Shown here in pieces: positions 8,127-17,809 of a stretch of DNA of 64,000 nt. The position numbers were made by a program, and so were the translations under genes. The stretch covers positions 1-64,000 of the forward strand of contig NZ_DATCQT010000070.1 of NCBI RefSeq assembly GCF_036569345.1, in the 5' to 3' direction. The notes under the pieces were generated by a model that saw only the letters and a program-made list of their open reading frames with translations, made no database searches and had not been told where the DNA came from. The first letter of the stretch is position 1, and every line of letters begins with the position of its first letter. This DNA is from Clostridium_AD sp036569345 (GTDB lineage: Bacteria > Bacillota > Clostridia > Clostridiales > Clostridiaceae).

Positions 8127-9635
8127 ATGGCTAAGATAATGGTTCAAGGAACCGCTTCATCTGTAGGAAAGAGTATATTAGTGACAGCGCTTTGCAGAAT
8201 TTTTGTTCAAGATGGGTTTTCTGTATGTCCTTTTAAGTCACAGAACATGTCTCTTAATTCCTATATTACATTGGATGGAAAAGAAATGGGACGTGCACAG
8301 GTCCTTCAAGCTTATGCAGCTGGCATTGAGCCAGAGGTTTTTATGAACCCAATATTATTAAAACCTACATCAGACAAAAAATGCCAAATTATCGTTAATG
8401 GAAAAGTTTTTGGAAATAGTACAGCAATGGAATATCATAATATGAAATTAGAATTTAAAGATATGTTAAAAAAGCAGTTTTCGAAGCTTGAAAAAAACTT
8501 TGATATTATAGTAATGGAAGGAGCAGGTAGCCCTGCTGAAATTAATTTAAGAGATAGAGATATAGTAAATATGGGAATGGCAGAACTTATAGATGCTCCT
8601 GTAATACTTGCGGGAGATATAGATAAAGGTGGAGTATTTGCATCACTTGCAGGAACTATGCTTTTACTTAGCGATAACGAGAAAAAAAGAGTTAAAGCAA
8701 CTATTATAAATAAATTTAGAGGTGATGTAGAAATATTAAAGCCAGGGCTTACCATGCTTGAGGACATTATACATATTCCTTGCATTGGTGTAGTACCTTA
8801 CTTTAGATTGGATTTAGAGGATGAAGACGGTGCAGTAGAATTTAATAAAAAAATAACAGCACCTATTGATGTTGTTGTAATAAAGCTTCCGCATATATCA
8901 AATTTCACAGATTTAGATGCCTTAAAGGGTGAAGAGGATGTATCAGTTAGATTTGTTACAAATAAATCAGAACTAGGGAATCCAGACTTACTTATATTAC
9001 CGGGAACTAAAAATACTATAAATGACTTAATTACTTTAAGAGATTCAGGGCTTGAAGATGCTATAAAGAAATATAGCTTTGATGGCAATATATTAGGCAT
9101 TTGTGGAGGATATCAAATGCTTGGAAACAGCTTAAGTGATCCAGAAGGTCTTGAGGGAAGTTTTGAAAAAATAGAAGGTATGAAGCTTTTAGACATAGAT
9201 ACTGTATTTGAAAATGAAAAAATAACTACAAGAGTTAAGGCTAAGAGCATTAATATGGGTGTTGAAACCTATGGTTATGAAATTCATATGGGTAAATGTA
9301 TCTATGGGAATAAGGCAGAGACACTATTTGAGATATATGATAGAAAAGGTGGAAGCCCCTCTCTTGAAGGTGATAATATTTCATCATTTGATGGTGCAAT
9401 TAATGCAAGTGGAAATGTTATGGGTACATATATTCATGGAGTCTTTGATGGGGTAGAGTTTAGAGAATATATGATTAACAATTTAAGAATAAAAAAAGGA
9501 TTTGAACCTAAAAAATCTAAGCCCTATGAAAGTATAAGAGAAAAAGAACTAGACAAGTTAGCAGACATAGTTAGAGATAGTATTGACATGGATGCCATCT
9601 ATAAAATCATTGGATTAAAAAGCAAGAAAAGTTAG
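8127..9635 (+). CDS. cbiP: Cobyric acid synthase
   Basis: Glutamine-dependent amidation of four carboxylates (b, d, e, g) of adenosylcobyrinic acid a,c-diamide to cobyric acid. 502 residues, normal length. The N-terminal P-loop synthetase domain has GTASSVGKS and SQNMSLNSY. The C-terminal class-I amidotransferase domain has the nucleophile in LGICGGYQMLG (about residues 322-332) and the histidine segment GTYIHGVFD. First gene after riboswitch 1 with ribosome site AAAGGAG. cbiB follows 65 bp later. Also called cobQ. Confidence 0.97.
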   Translation: MAKIMVQGTASSVGKSILVTALCRIFVQDGFSVCPFKSQNMSLNSYITLDGKEMGRAQVLQAYAAGIEPEVFMNPILLKPTSDKKCQIIVNGKVFGNSTAMEYHNMKLEFKDMLKKQFSKLEKNFDIIVMEGAGSPAEINLRDRDIVNMGMAELIDAPVILAGDIDKGGVFASLAGTMLLLSDNEKKRVKATIINKFRGDVEILKPGLTMLEDIIHIPCIGVVPYFRLDLEDEDGAVEFNKKITAPIDVVVIKLPHISNFTDLDALKGEEDVSVRFVTNKSELGNPDLLILPGTKNTINDLITLRDSGLEDAIKKYSFDGNILGICGGYQMLGNSLSDPEGLEGSFEKIEGMKLLDIDTVFENEKITTRVKAKSINMGVETYGYEIHMGKCIYGNKAETLFEIYDRKGGSPSLEGDNISSFDGAINASGNVMGTYIHGVFDGVEFREYMINNLRIKKGFEPKKSKPYESIREKELDKLADIVRDSIDMDAIYKIIGLKSKKS

Positions 9636-9700
9636 GGACACTTAAGAACAATTGTCCTTTTGGAAAAAATTAGAGCAATATAAGATTGTGAGGAATTAAT

Positions 9701-10681
9701 ATGGAAATACTATTTAAGGCAAACATAATAGATTTAATATTAGCAGTTATGTTAGATTTATTAATTGGAGACCCATATTGGTTTCCTCATCCAGTGATTT
9801 ATATAGGAAAACTTATTTCTAAATTAGATAAGTTAGGAAGAAACATATGTAAAACTAATAAGCAGATTAAAGTTTTTGGAGGAGCTATTGTAGTTATAGT
9901 AGCATTTTCTAGCTTTTTAGTACCATTTTTAATTTTACAAATTTCTAAAGAGGTTTTTTGGTTATACCATATTCTAAATATAATATTAATTTGGACAACA
10001 ATAGCGGCGAAATGCCTCCACACGGAAGGTTTAAAGGTATATGATTCTTTGGTTAAAAATGATATTTATGATGCAAGATTAAAATTATCCTACATAGTAG
10101 GGAGAGATACAAAAAACCTTAGTGAATATGAAATAATAAGAGCGGATGTAGAAACTATTGCAGAGAATACATCGGATGGGGTTGTTGCTCCGATTCTTTA
10201 TGCAATACTAGGGGGAGCTCCTTTAGCTATGATGTACAAGGGTATAAATACCATGGATTCAATGCTTGGATATATGAATAAAAAATATAAATATATTGGA
10301 TTCTTTCCAGCTAAAACGGATGACGTATTTAATTTTGTGCCTGCGAGAATAACAGGTTTTTTAATTTGTTTATCAGCGCCAATTGTAAAGGGAAATATTA
10401 TGGATAGTTTAAAAGTAATGTTGAGAGATAGAAAAAATCATAAAAGTCCTAATTGTGCCTATCCAGAAGGAGCAGTAGCAGGTGCTATGAAAGTTCAATT
10501 AGGGGGTACAAATGTATATTTTGGGGAAAAAATGTATAAACCAACTATAGGAAATAAAATTAAGGATTTGGGTCAAGAGCATATAATAGATACAATAAAA
10601 TTAATGTATGGGGCAATGTTTTGTTTATTGATAATATATATATTATATGAAATGTGTCTAATTTTAAAATATAAAATATAA
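9701..10681 (+). CDS. cbiB: Adenosylcobinamide-phosphate synthase
   Basis: Integral membrane enzyme that attaches aminopropanol (phosphate) to adenosylcobyric acid. 326 residues with about five membrane segments. Family motifs are DLLIGDPYWFPHPV at the N-terminus, RDTKNLSEYEIIRADVETIAENTSDGVVAP-type core (seen in pieces) and the late MYKPTIG segment. Ribosome site GTGAGG. It sits between cbiP and hemA in the riboswitch-led operon. Called cobD in aerobic-pathway nomenclature; I use cbiB to avoid confusion with the decarboxylase at 48569. Confidence 0.95.
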   Translation: MEILFKANIIDLILAVMLDLLIGDPYWFPHPVIYIGKLISKLDKLGRNICKTNKQIKVFGGAIVVIVAFSSFLVPFLILQISKEVFWLYHILNIILIWTTIAAKCLHTEGLKVYDSLVKNDIYDARLKLSYIVGRDTKNLSEYEIIRADVETIAENTSDGVVAPILYAILGGAPLAMMYKGINTMDSMLGYMNKKYKYIGFFPAKTDDVFNFVPARITGFLICLSAPIVKGNIMDSLKVMLRDRKNHKSPNCAYPEGAVAGAMKVQLGGTNVYFGEKMYKPTIGNKIKDLGQEHIIDTIKLMYGAMFCLLIIYILYEMCLILKYKI

Positions 10682-10726
10682 AATATAAAAATATACGTAA
10701 AAGTTAAGTATTTTGGAGATGATATT

Positions 10727-11911
10727 ATGATACAGCTTATAGGACTAAAACATGATGTAAAGATAGAAATTAGAGAAAAACTTTCTATTATACCAAAACG
10801 TCAAGAAAGATGTTTAGAGGCTCTTTTAAATATTTGTGAAGAGGCAGTTATTTTAAGCACCTGTAATAGGACGGAGATTTATTTTAAATCCACTGACGAG
10901 GATATTATAAATAAGATTTTTAAAGCGCTAAATTGGGATGAATCTTTAATAAAGTATGTAGTAAGTTATAAGGACGAAAAAGCAATAGAACACCTAATGG
11001 AGGTGGTCTGCGGCTTTGATTCACTATTACTTGGAGAGGATCAAATTTTAGGGCAAGTTAGGGATGCTTATGAAATGTCAAAAGCTTTGAAATCAAATAA
11101 AAAACAACTTCAAAGACTATTTGAAAGTGCTATCGCTTGTGGCAAGCAATTTAGAACTATATCTAAGATAAGTGAAATTCCTGTTTCATCATCATCAATG
11201 GTAGTTAAAAATGCAATAGACAGGGGTCACAAAAATTTTATGATTTTAGGTTATGGAGCGGTAGGGGAATTAACCTCAAAATATATACTAGAAGGTCAAA
11301 TAGATATATTATATATTGCTGTTAGAGATGCGCTAAAGGTTAATATAGAAGACCCAAGGGTTAAAATAATACCATTTATAGATATAAATAAATATTATGC
11401 AAATGTAGATTGTGTTATATCTTGTACCTCGGCTCCCCATACTGTTATTCATTTAAATGAGTTACCTAATAAGTCTTTATTATTATTCGATTTAGCAGTA
11501 CCAAGGGATATTGAACAAGAGGTAAATGAAAATCCACTCTACGAAGTATATGACATAGATATGCTAGGAGACATCCATGATATAAATTATAAAAGAAGAA
11601 AATCCTCAATGAAAAATAATAGGTTCATTGTGGATAAAGCCATAAAAGAATATATAGAGTGGAAAGCTATAGAGGAGTTATCACCTTTTATAAAAAGGAT
11701 AAAATCAAATGGTGAAGATGTTTATAAAGAAAGACTAGAGACTTTTAAGCATAAGAAAAAGACTAAGGACAATGAAAAATTAGCAGAGGTACTACTAAAA
11801 AGCACTTCAAATGCCTTTGTAAACAGAGCTATAGTTGTATTAAAGGAGGAACATTTGAAGGGGAGGTCTAAAGAATGCGAGGACATATTAAGCAGGATTT
11901 TCCAGCTTTAA
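10727..11911 (+). CDS. hemA: Glutamyl-tRNA reductase
   Basis: NADPH-dependent reduction of glutamyl-tRNA to glutamate-1-semialdehyde, the first committed step of tetrapyrrole synthesis. 394 residues. The catalytic Cys46 is in LSTCNRTE; the substrate-site motif is LLGEDQILGQV (about residues 104-114); the Rossmann start is FMILGYGAVGEL, where the usual G.G..G is partly altered (GYGAVG). A C-terminal dimerisation helix is present but short. Its last 37 bp overlap the next gene in another frame, so translation is probably coupled. hemL, the next enzyme, is at the end of the same operon. Confidence 0.96.
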   Translation: MIQLIGLKHDVKIEIREKLSIIPKRQERCLEALLNICEEAVILSTCNRTEIYFKSTDEDIINKIFKALNWDESLIKYVVSYKDEKAIEHLMEVVCGFDSLLLGEDQILGQVRDAYEMSKALKSNKKQLQRLFESAIACGKQFRTISKISEIPVSSSSMVVKNAIDRGHKNFMILGYGAVGELTSKYILEGQIDILYIAVRDALKVNIEDPRVKIIPFIDINKYYANVDCVISCTSAPHTVIHLNELPNKSLLLFDLAVPRDIEQEVNENPLYEVYDIDMLGDIHDINYKRRKSSMKNNRFIVDKAIKEYIEWKAIEELSPFIKRIKSNGEDVYKERLETFKHKKKTKDNEKLAEVLLKSTSNAFVNRAIVVLKEEHLKGRSKECEDILSRIFQL

Positions 11912-12519
11912 ATTATACAATGATTTCACTTCTCTCAAATAAAGTTAATATACTTATTATTGGTGGAGGAGAAGCAGCTTTTATAAAATGTAGAACTTTT
12001 TCAAATGGAGGCTGTAATATTACAGTAGTGTCAAAAGAATTCTGCCTAGATTTTGAAAAGCTTAATGATATGCCAAATGTAAAACTAATAAAAGCTGAAT
12101 ATGAAAAGAGTTATGTGGACAATAATCATATTGTTATTATTGCTACAGATAATAAACTTACAAATAAGGCTATAAAAAAATATTGTGATGATAAAAGTAA
12201 GTTATATTTAAACTGTGAGGATTATAAACAGGGTCTATTTGTAACCCCTGTTCAAAAGAATACATCTAATATGAAATTTGCATTACATACTAAAAACGGT
12301 AGCCCCAAAACTACACTTTTCATGTCTAAAGTTATAGAAGATAAACTTAGAGAATATGAAGATTTTATAGATTATACTTGTAGTATAAGAAACATGGTTA
12401 AATTTATGAATTGCAAAAAAGAGATTATGAGTTTTGTATGTAGTGAAGATTTCAACTTTTTTTATATTAAGGGAGCACAAAATGGTATTTTAGAAATGTT
12501 TTATGGAACTGAAACTTAG
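11875..12519 (+). CDS. Precorrin-2 dehydrogenase (SirC/Met8/CysG-N type)
   Basis: NAD-dependent oxidation of precorrin-2 to sirohydrochlorin, the substrate for cobalt insertion by CbiK. The 214-residue protein has the NAD motif ILIIGGGEAAFIK near residue 23, followed by TVVSKEF, VIIATDN and the conserved KNGSPKTT region. It lacks a CysG methyltransferase domain; CobA supplies that activity two genes downstream. The start lies inside the 3' end of hemA but has a strong ribosome site (GGGGAGG). An alternative internal ATG near 11920 has a poorer site. C-terminal ferrochelatase activity is uncertain. Confidence 0.9.
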   Translation: MRGHIKQDFPALNYTMISLLSNKVNILIIGGGEAAFIKCRTFSNGGCNITVVSKEFCLDFEKLNDMPNVKLIKAEYEKSYVDNNHIVIIATDNKLTNKAIKKYCDDKSKLYLNCEDYKQGLFVTPVQKNTSNMKFALHTKNGSPKTTLFMSKVIEDKLREYEDFIDYTCSIRNMVKFMNCKKEIMSFVCSEDFNFFYIKGAQNGILEMFYGTET

Positions 12520-12544
12520 AAAGTTTGGAGTCAAAGGTGATGTT

Positions 12545-12648
12545 AGCAACAAAGTTGATGGCAGCAACAAAGTTGATATCAGCAACAAAGTTGATCAGCA
12601 ACAAGGTTGCTGTCAGCAACGAAGTTGATCAGCAACAAGGTTGCTGAG
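12545..12648 (+). repeat. Six-unit tandem repeat of mini-hairpins between the dehydrogenase gene and hemC
   Basis: Units begin at 12545, 12563, 12581, 12597, 12615 and 12631 (period 16-18 bp), each AGCAACAAAGTTGAT or a close variant. Every unit is a hairpin (CAAC, 3 nt, GTTG), and two are extended to CAGCAAC / GTTGCTG with both arms altered together. It lies in the operon's intergenic leader of hemC. Confidence 0.85.
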
Positions 12649-12665
12649 TAAAGGAGTGAGAGGTT

Positions 12666-13541
12666 TTGAAAATTAATATAGGGACTAGAAGAAGTGAGCT
12701 GGCACAGGTTCAAGCGAATACCATTATTGCTTTAATCAAAGAAAAGTTTGATTTAGATGGTGAAAAGGTACTTATTGAAACTAAGGGAGATAAGATTTTA
12801 AATGTCACTTTAGATAAAATAGGGGGAAAGGGACTTTTTGTAAAGGAAATAGAAGTTGCAATGTTAGATCAAAAAGCTGATATGGCAGTACATAGCATGA
12901 AAGATGTGCCCTATGATGTACCTGAGGAGTTTGAAATAGTGGCTATACCACTTAGAGAAGATGTTCGTGATGCATTTGTTGCATTTAACAACATTAGCTT
13001 TTACGACCTACCTAAGGGCGCAAGAATAGGTACTAGTAGTATAAGACGTGCCACTCAAATTAAGCTAATAAGGCCAGATGTAGAAATCGTACCTATAAGG
13101 GGTAATGTTCAAACTAGAATATCAAAAATAGAAAAGGAAAATCTTGACGGTATAATACTGGCAGCGGCAGGGCTTAAAAGGCTTGGAATGGAAAAGATAA
13201 TTACTAATTATTTTGACGTAATGGAGATTGTACCAGCAATAGCCCAAGGAGCTCTCGGAATTGAAATGGTTAAAAGTCATCCGCAAATATCATTAATTAG
13301 AAAACTAGATAACTATGATGCTAGAATTTGTGTAGATGCAGAAAGAAGTTTTATGGCGACTCTAAATGGAGATTGTCATGATTGTATAGGCGCATATGCG
13401 TATCTTGATAACGACCTTATGCACATGCTTGGAGTGTACAGAGTTAGTGGAAAAATAGTTAAGAAGCAACTATCTGGAGATAAAAATAGCTATATAAAGC
13501 TAGGCGAGTTACTAGCTAAAAAGATATTAAAGGATAATTAA
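12666..13541 (+). CDS. hemC: Hydroxymethylbilane synthase (porphobilinogen deaminase)
   Basis: Joins four porphobilinogens into hydroxymethylbilane. 291 residues. Family segments: GTRRSELAQVQ at the start, LDKIGGKGLFVKEIE, MAVHSMKDVP, IGTSSIRR and GNVQTR. The dipyrromethane cofactor cysteine is Cys237 in NGDCHDCIGAY. Start is TTG 11 bp after AAGGAG. Uroporphyrinogen III synthase is fused to the methyltransferase of the next gene 27 bp downstream. Confidence 0.96.
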   Translation: MKINIGTRRSELAQVQANTIIALIKEKFDLDGEKVLIETKGDKILNVTLDKIGGKGLFVKEIEVAMLDQKADMAVHSMKDVPYDVPEEFEIVAIPLREDVRDAFVAFNNISFYDLPKGARIGTSSIRRATQIKLIRPDVEIVPIRGNVQTRISKIEKENLDGIILAAAGLKRLGMEKIITNYFDVMEIVPAIAQGALGIEMVKSHPQISLIRKLDNYDARICVDAERSFMATLNGDCHDCIGAYAYLDNDLMHMLGVYRVSGKIVKKQLSGDKNSYIKLGELLAKKILKDN

Positions 13542-13568
13542 AAAACGCAAAACAGAAAGGGGATACCA

Positions 13569-15026
13569 ATGGGAGAGGTTTATTTAATGGGAGTCGGTCC
13601 AGGAGATGCAGAACTTATAACCCTAAAAGCAATAAGATTGCTTGGAAAATGTACAGCAGTTATGTATGATAGGTTAGCAAGCACTAGTGTACTTAAATAT
13701 TTAAAAGAAGATTGTGAAATATATTATTGTGGAAAAGAGCCAGGATGCCATTATAAAACTCAAGAAGAAATAAATGAAATGCTAGTGTTATTAGCTAAAA
13801 AAGGGCACGTAGTTGGAAGAATAAAAGGTGGAGATCCCTTTGTATTCGGGCGTGGTGGCGAGGAAGCAATAGCTCTTATAGAAGAAAATATAGAATTTGA
13901 AGTTATACCTGGAATAACATCACCAATAGCAGTACTAAATTATGCGGGAATACCTATCACTCACAGAGGTATAGCACAAAGTTTCCACGTTTTTACAGCA
14001 ATGACGGCAGAAAAACTTAATATAGACTGGGATGCAGTGTCAAGGCTAACCGGAACTTTAGTTTTTATGATGGGTTTTAAAAACTTAGAAAAGATAACAG
14101 AAAATCTTATATCTAATGGAAAAAGCCAAGATACCCCCTGCGCGGTAATAATGAGAGGAACTACATCAAAACAAAAAAAAGTAGTAGGTACTCTAGAAGA
14201 TATTTTAATTAAGGTGCAAAAGTCAGAAATATCATCTCCTTGTATTATTGTAGTTGGAGAAGTAGTTAAATTTAATGATAAATTTAACTGGTACGAGAAG
14301 AAACCATTGTTTGGTAAAAATATTTGTATAACTAGGTCCATTGCTCAATCAAAGGAATTAAGGGAAACATTAACAGATCTAGGAGCAGAAGTTCTTGAGA
14401 TAAATTCCATTGAATTTAAGAATACTACATATAACCTAGATGATTACAGAGCAAAGTTTATGGAATATGATTTTTTAACTTTAACCAGTGTAAATGGAGT
14501 GAATTTCTTTTTTGATTATTTAAAAGATATGGAATTTGATTTGAGAGATCTTAAAGTTAAAATTGCAGCCATTGGTCCAGCTACTGCAAAGGCTATTAAA
14601 AATCGAGGTGTTATGCCGGCCATCGTAGCTGACCATTTTGTCGCCGAGAGTTTGTTTGATAAAATGAAGACCTTTGTAAAAGCAGGAGACAAAGTGCTTG
14701 TACCTAGGTCAAAAGGTTCAAGGCCTTATTTGGTAGAAGCATTAAGAGATTTTGGATGTTATGTTGATGAAGTGTTTACTTATCAAACATTATGTGGCAA
14801 ATTACAAACTGGAAATGAAATTAAAGATGTGGATTTAATAGTCTTTACTTCACCTTCAACAGTTAAAAACATGATTACATTGGTAGGGCTTGATCTTATA
14901 AAATCAAAAACATCACTTGCTATAGGACCTATAACTGCAAAGGAACTTAAAGGTAATGGAATAGATGCAACTATTTGTGATGTTTATAGCGTCCAGGGAG
15001 TTATAGAAAAACTTTTGAAAATGTAA
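13569..15026 (+). CDS. cobA-hemD: Uroporphyrinogen-III C-methyltransferase / uroporphyrinogen-III synthase fusion
   Basis: A two-domain, 485-residue enzyme. Residues about 1-240 are a SAM uroporphyrinogen methyltransferase: VYLMGVGPGDAELITLKA, then GRIKGGDPFVFGRGGEE and EVIPGITSP. Residues about 250-485 are uroporphyrinogen-III synthase (FLTLTSVNGVNFFF, IAAIGPATAKAI, FTSPSTVKN). Thus the same polypeptide cyclises hydroxymethylbilane and methylates the product to precorrin-2. Such fusions are common in Clostridia. Ribosome site AAAGGGG. It sits between hemC and hemB. Confidence 0.96.
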   Translation: MGEVYLMGVGPGDAELITLKAIRLLGKCTAVMYDRLASTSVLKYLKEDCEIYYCGKEPGCHYKTQEEINEMLVLLAKKGHVVGRIKGGDPFVFGRGGEEAIALIEENIEFEVIPGITSPIAVLNYAGIPITHRGIAQSFHVFTAMTAEKLNIDWDAVSRLTGTLVFMMGFKNLEKITENLISNGKSQDTPCAVIMRGTTSKQKKVVGTLEDILIKVQKSEISSPCIIVVGEVVKFNDKFNWYEKKPLFGKNICITRSIAQSKELRETLTDLGAEVLEINSIEFKNTTYNLDDYRAKFMEYDFLTLTSVNGVNFFFDYLKDMEFDLRDLKVKIAAIGPATAKAIKNRGVMPAIVADHFVAESLFDKMKTFVKAGDKVLVPRSKGSRPYLVEALRDFGCYVDEVFTYQTLCGKLQTGNEIKDVDLIVFTSPSTVKNMITLVGLDLIKSKTSLAIGPITAKELKGNGIDATICDVYSVQGVIEKLLKM

Positions 15027-15120
15027 AACTAGATTAGTGGATATTTATTAACATTAAAGATGATAATTAATAATAAATTGTGGATAAGTATAAAATATAT
15101 TTAACTAGGAGTGGATAACT

Positions 15121-16092
15121 ATGTTCAAAAGAAATAGAAGATTAAGAGAAACAAGTAATATAAGAGATTTAGTAAGAGAGACTGTATTAACGTCAGCTGA
15201 CTTTATATTTCCTATCTTTGTAATGGAAGGTGAAAATATTAAAGAAGAAATATCTTCAATGCCAGGAAATTATCATTTTTCTTTAGATAGGCTTCATGAA
15301 ATTATCGAAGAAGTTGAAGAAGTGGGTCTACGTGGAGTAATTCTATTTGGACTTCCAGAACATAAAGATGAAGTTGGATGTGGGGCATATGACGCAAACG
15401 GGATTGTACAAAAGGCAGTTAGAAAGATACGTGAGATGTCAAAAGATTTAATTATAATAACGGATGTATGTATGTGTGAATATACCAGTCATGGACACTG
15501 CGGAATAGTAGAAGATGGGAAAGTAGATAATGATAAGAGTTTAAAATATATAGCAGACATAGCACTATCTCACGCAATGGCTGGCGCGGACATGATAGCA
15601 CCATCTGACATGATGGATGGACATGTAGAAGCTATAAGAAATATTTTAGATAAAAATGGGTTTAAACATATATCTATAATGGCTTATAGTGCAAAATACT
15701 CCTCAGCATTTTATGGTCCATTTAGAGAGGCAGCAAACTCGACTCCACAATTTGGAGATAGGAAAACATATCAAATGGATCCAGCAAATATTAGAGAAGC
15801 AATGAGAGAAATAGAAGCTGATATAGAAGAGGGCGCAGATATTGTTATGGTAAAACCAGCTTTATCATATTTAGATGTAATAAGATGGGTTCGTGATAGA
15901 CATGATGTTCCAATAGCAGCTTACAGTGTTAGTGGAGAATTCGCTATGGTAAAAGCGGCTGCAAAGATGGGTTTAATTGATGAGAGGGCAATAGCTATGG
16001 AAATGCATATGTCTATGAAAAGAGCAGGAGCAGATATGATAATTACCTATTATGCACTTGATTTATGTAGATGGCTCAAGGAATATTTATAA
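15121..16092 (+). CDS. hemB: Delta-aminolevulinic acid dehydratase (porphobilinogen synthase)
   Basis: Condenses two 5-aminolevulinates into porphobilinogen. 323 residues, full length. Zinc-binding cysteine cluster: DVCMCEYTSHGHCG. Schiff-base lysines in MAYSAKYSSAFYGPF and VMVKPALSYLD. Ribosome site AGGAG. The gap before it (15027-15120) contains TGGATAA repeats but no obvious terminator. A REP-like element follows the stop codon. Confidence 0.97.
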   Translation: MFKRNRRLRETSNIRDLVRETVLTSADFIFPIFVMEGENIKEEISSMPGNYHFSLDRLHEIIEEVEEVGLRGVILFGLPEHKDEVGCGAYDANGIVQKAVRKIREMSKDLIIITDVCMCEYTSHGHCGIVEDGKVDNDKSLKYIADIALSHAMAGADMIAPSDMMDGHVEAIRNILDKNGFKHISIMAYSAKYSSAFYGPFREAANSTPQFGDRKTYQMDPANIREAMREIEADIEEGADIVMVKPALSYLDVIRWVRDRHDVPIAAYSVSGEFAMVKAAAKMGLIDERAIAMEMHMSMKRAGADMIITYYALDLCRWLKEYL

Positions 16093-16108
16093 ATAGCTTG
16101 AAAGAGCT

Positions 16109-16125
16109 GGGACGGTTAACAACTA
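16109..16125 (+). repeat. REP-like element between hemB and hemL
   Basis: One copy of GGGACGGTTAACAACTA in the 75-bp gap, the most upstream copy in the window. Confidence 0.75.
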
Positions 16126-16167
16126 TTTGGAATATAAAACTTTACATTAAGAAAAGAGGGAATTACT

Positions 16168-17442
16168 ATGAGAAATTTAGATATATTTAATGAATCCGAG
16201 AAATATATGCCTGGTGGAGTTAATAGCCCCGTTAGAGCATTTAAAGGTGTAGCGGTAAATCCACCAATTATTAAAAAAGGTAAAGGCGCATATATTTACG
16301 ATGAAGAGGGTAATAAATACATAGATTTTGTATACGCATGGGGACCTATGATACTTGGACATTGTGATGATGATGTAGTAAAAGCTATACAAAACACCGC
16401 AGCGGATGCAATTGCCTTCGGTGCACCTACGGAAATAGAACTAAAACTTGCAAGACATATTTGCACTACTGTAGATAATGTAGAAATGGTTAGAATGGTT
16501 AACTCAGGTACAGAAGCTACAATGAGCGCGGTTAAGCTTGCAAGAGGGTACACAGGAAAAAATAAGATAGTTAAATTTGCAGGGTGTTACCATGGACATT
16601 TTGAAAGCTTTCTAGTTGAGGCTGGTTCAGGAGTAATGACCGCGGGCATAGCTGGCTCTGCTGGTATTCCGAAAGAAAGCATTTTAAACACATTAATTGC
16701 AAATTATAATGATATAGATAGTGTAAAAAAATTATTTGAGAAATATGGTGATGATATTGCCTGCATAATTATTGAGCCAGTAGCAGGAAATATGGGAGTT
16801 ATCCCAGCTGATAAAGAGTTTTTATTGGGACTTAGAGAACTATGTGATAAATATAAAAGCCTACTTATATTTGATGAAGTAATGAGTGGATTTAGAGTAG
16901 CATATAAAGGAGCACAAAGTATTTATAAAATAACTCCCGATTTAATAACCTTTGCAAAAATCATGGGAGGGGGACTTCCTTGTGGCGTCTTTGGTGGTAA
17001 AAAAGAGATAATGGAGTTATTGTCACCTATGGGACCGGTTTATCAAGCTGGTACTATGTCTGGAAACCCTGTAGTAATGGCGGCCGGTTATGCAACCTTA
17101 ACTAAACTTTATAATAACCCTAATCTTTATGAACATCTTGAGAGATTAGCCGCAAAACTTCAAAAGGGATTAATTGATATTGCTAAAGAAAAAGGTATAC
17201 CTATGGTAGTTAATAGGTGTGGTTCAATGCTTACTGCTTTCTTTACAGATAAATTGGAAGTTAAAAATTATTCAGATGCTAAAAGTTGCGATACACTTAT
17301 GTATGCAAAATATTTTGAGCATATGATAAAAAGTGGAATAAATATTTCACCATCTCAATTTGAAGCAGTATTTTTATGCGTTAAACATACAGATGAGGAC
17401 ATTGAGAAATTCTTAGAAGCATTTAAAGGGTTTACTTTATAA
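16168..17442 (+). CDS. hemL: Glutamate-1-semialdehyde 2,1-aminomutase
   Basis: PLP enzyme that isomerises glutamate-1-semialdehyde to 5-aminolevulinate. 424 residues. Characteristic segments: MPGGVNSPVRAF at the start, NSGTEATMSAVKLAR, AGCYHGHFE, IIEPVAGNMGV, LIFDEVMSGFRV, and the PLP lysine in ITFAKIMGGGLP. Last gene of the riboswitch-1 operon before the palindrome block. Ribosome site AGAGGG. Confidence 0.97.
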   Translation: MRNLDIFNESEKYMPGGVNSPVRAFKGVAVNPPIIKKGKGAYIYDEEGNKYIDFVYAWGPMILGHCDDDVVKAIQNTAADAIAFGAPTEIELKLARHICTTVDNVEMVRMVNSGTEATMSAVKLARGYTGKNKIVKFAGCYHGHFESFLVEAGSGVMTAGIAGSAGIPKESILNTLIANYNDIDSVKKLFEKYGDDIACIIIEPVAGNMGVIPADKEFLLGLRELCDKYKSLLIFDEVMSGFRVAYKGAQSIYKITPDLITFAKIMGGGLPCGVFGGKKEIMELLSPMGPVYQAGTMSGNPVVMAAGYATLTKLYNNPNLYEHLERLAAKLQKGLIDIAKEKGIPMVVNRCGSMLTAFFTDKLEVKNYSDAKSCDTLMYAKYFEHMIKSGINISPSQFEAVFLCVKHTDEDIEKFLEAFKGFTL

Positions 17443-17470
17443 AAATCCAGCATGTAAAAAGTAATCTTTT

Positions 17471-17697
17471 TTCTTATAGGATGCTATAACTAAAAGTATA
17501 TATCACTAGAGATGCGTTCGCGTCGCCAAGTAATTCTAAAATTTATTTTATATTCAGCTGCTAAAAAACACAAACTCGCTATCGCTCAAACATGTGTTTT
17601 TCGTAACGCATCTGAAAATAAAATAAATTAAGAATTTCTAAAGCTTGCTCAAACGCATCTTACGCGATATATACTTTTGTTAGCATCCTATGAGAAA
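17471..17697. repeat. Large palindrome, second family (copy D1)
   Basis: A 227-bp imperfect inverted repeat starting 28 bp after hemL. The outer arms (ATAGGATGCTA... and the complement ...TAGCATCCTAT) enclose a run of shared blocks: AAAGTATATAT, GATGCGTT, TTCTAAAATTTATTTT and an apex AAACTCGCTATCGCTCAA. A related palindrome lies at 18655-18904. It may also act as a transcription barrier. No coding capacity. Confidence 0.8.
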
Positions 17698-17809
17698 AAT
17701 AAATAGATTATCATATGTTTTATCACAACAGATTAATAAACATCAATGAACCTACGGATATGCTAGATCTTATTATGAGGGAAATTAAAATGAACTTTCA
17801 ACAGTGTTA

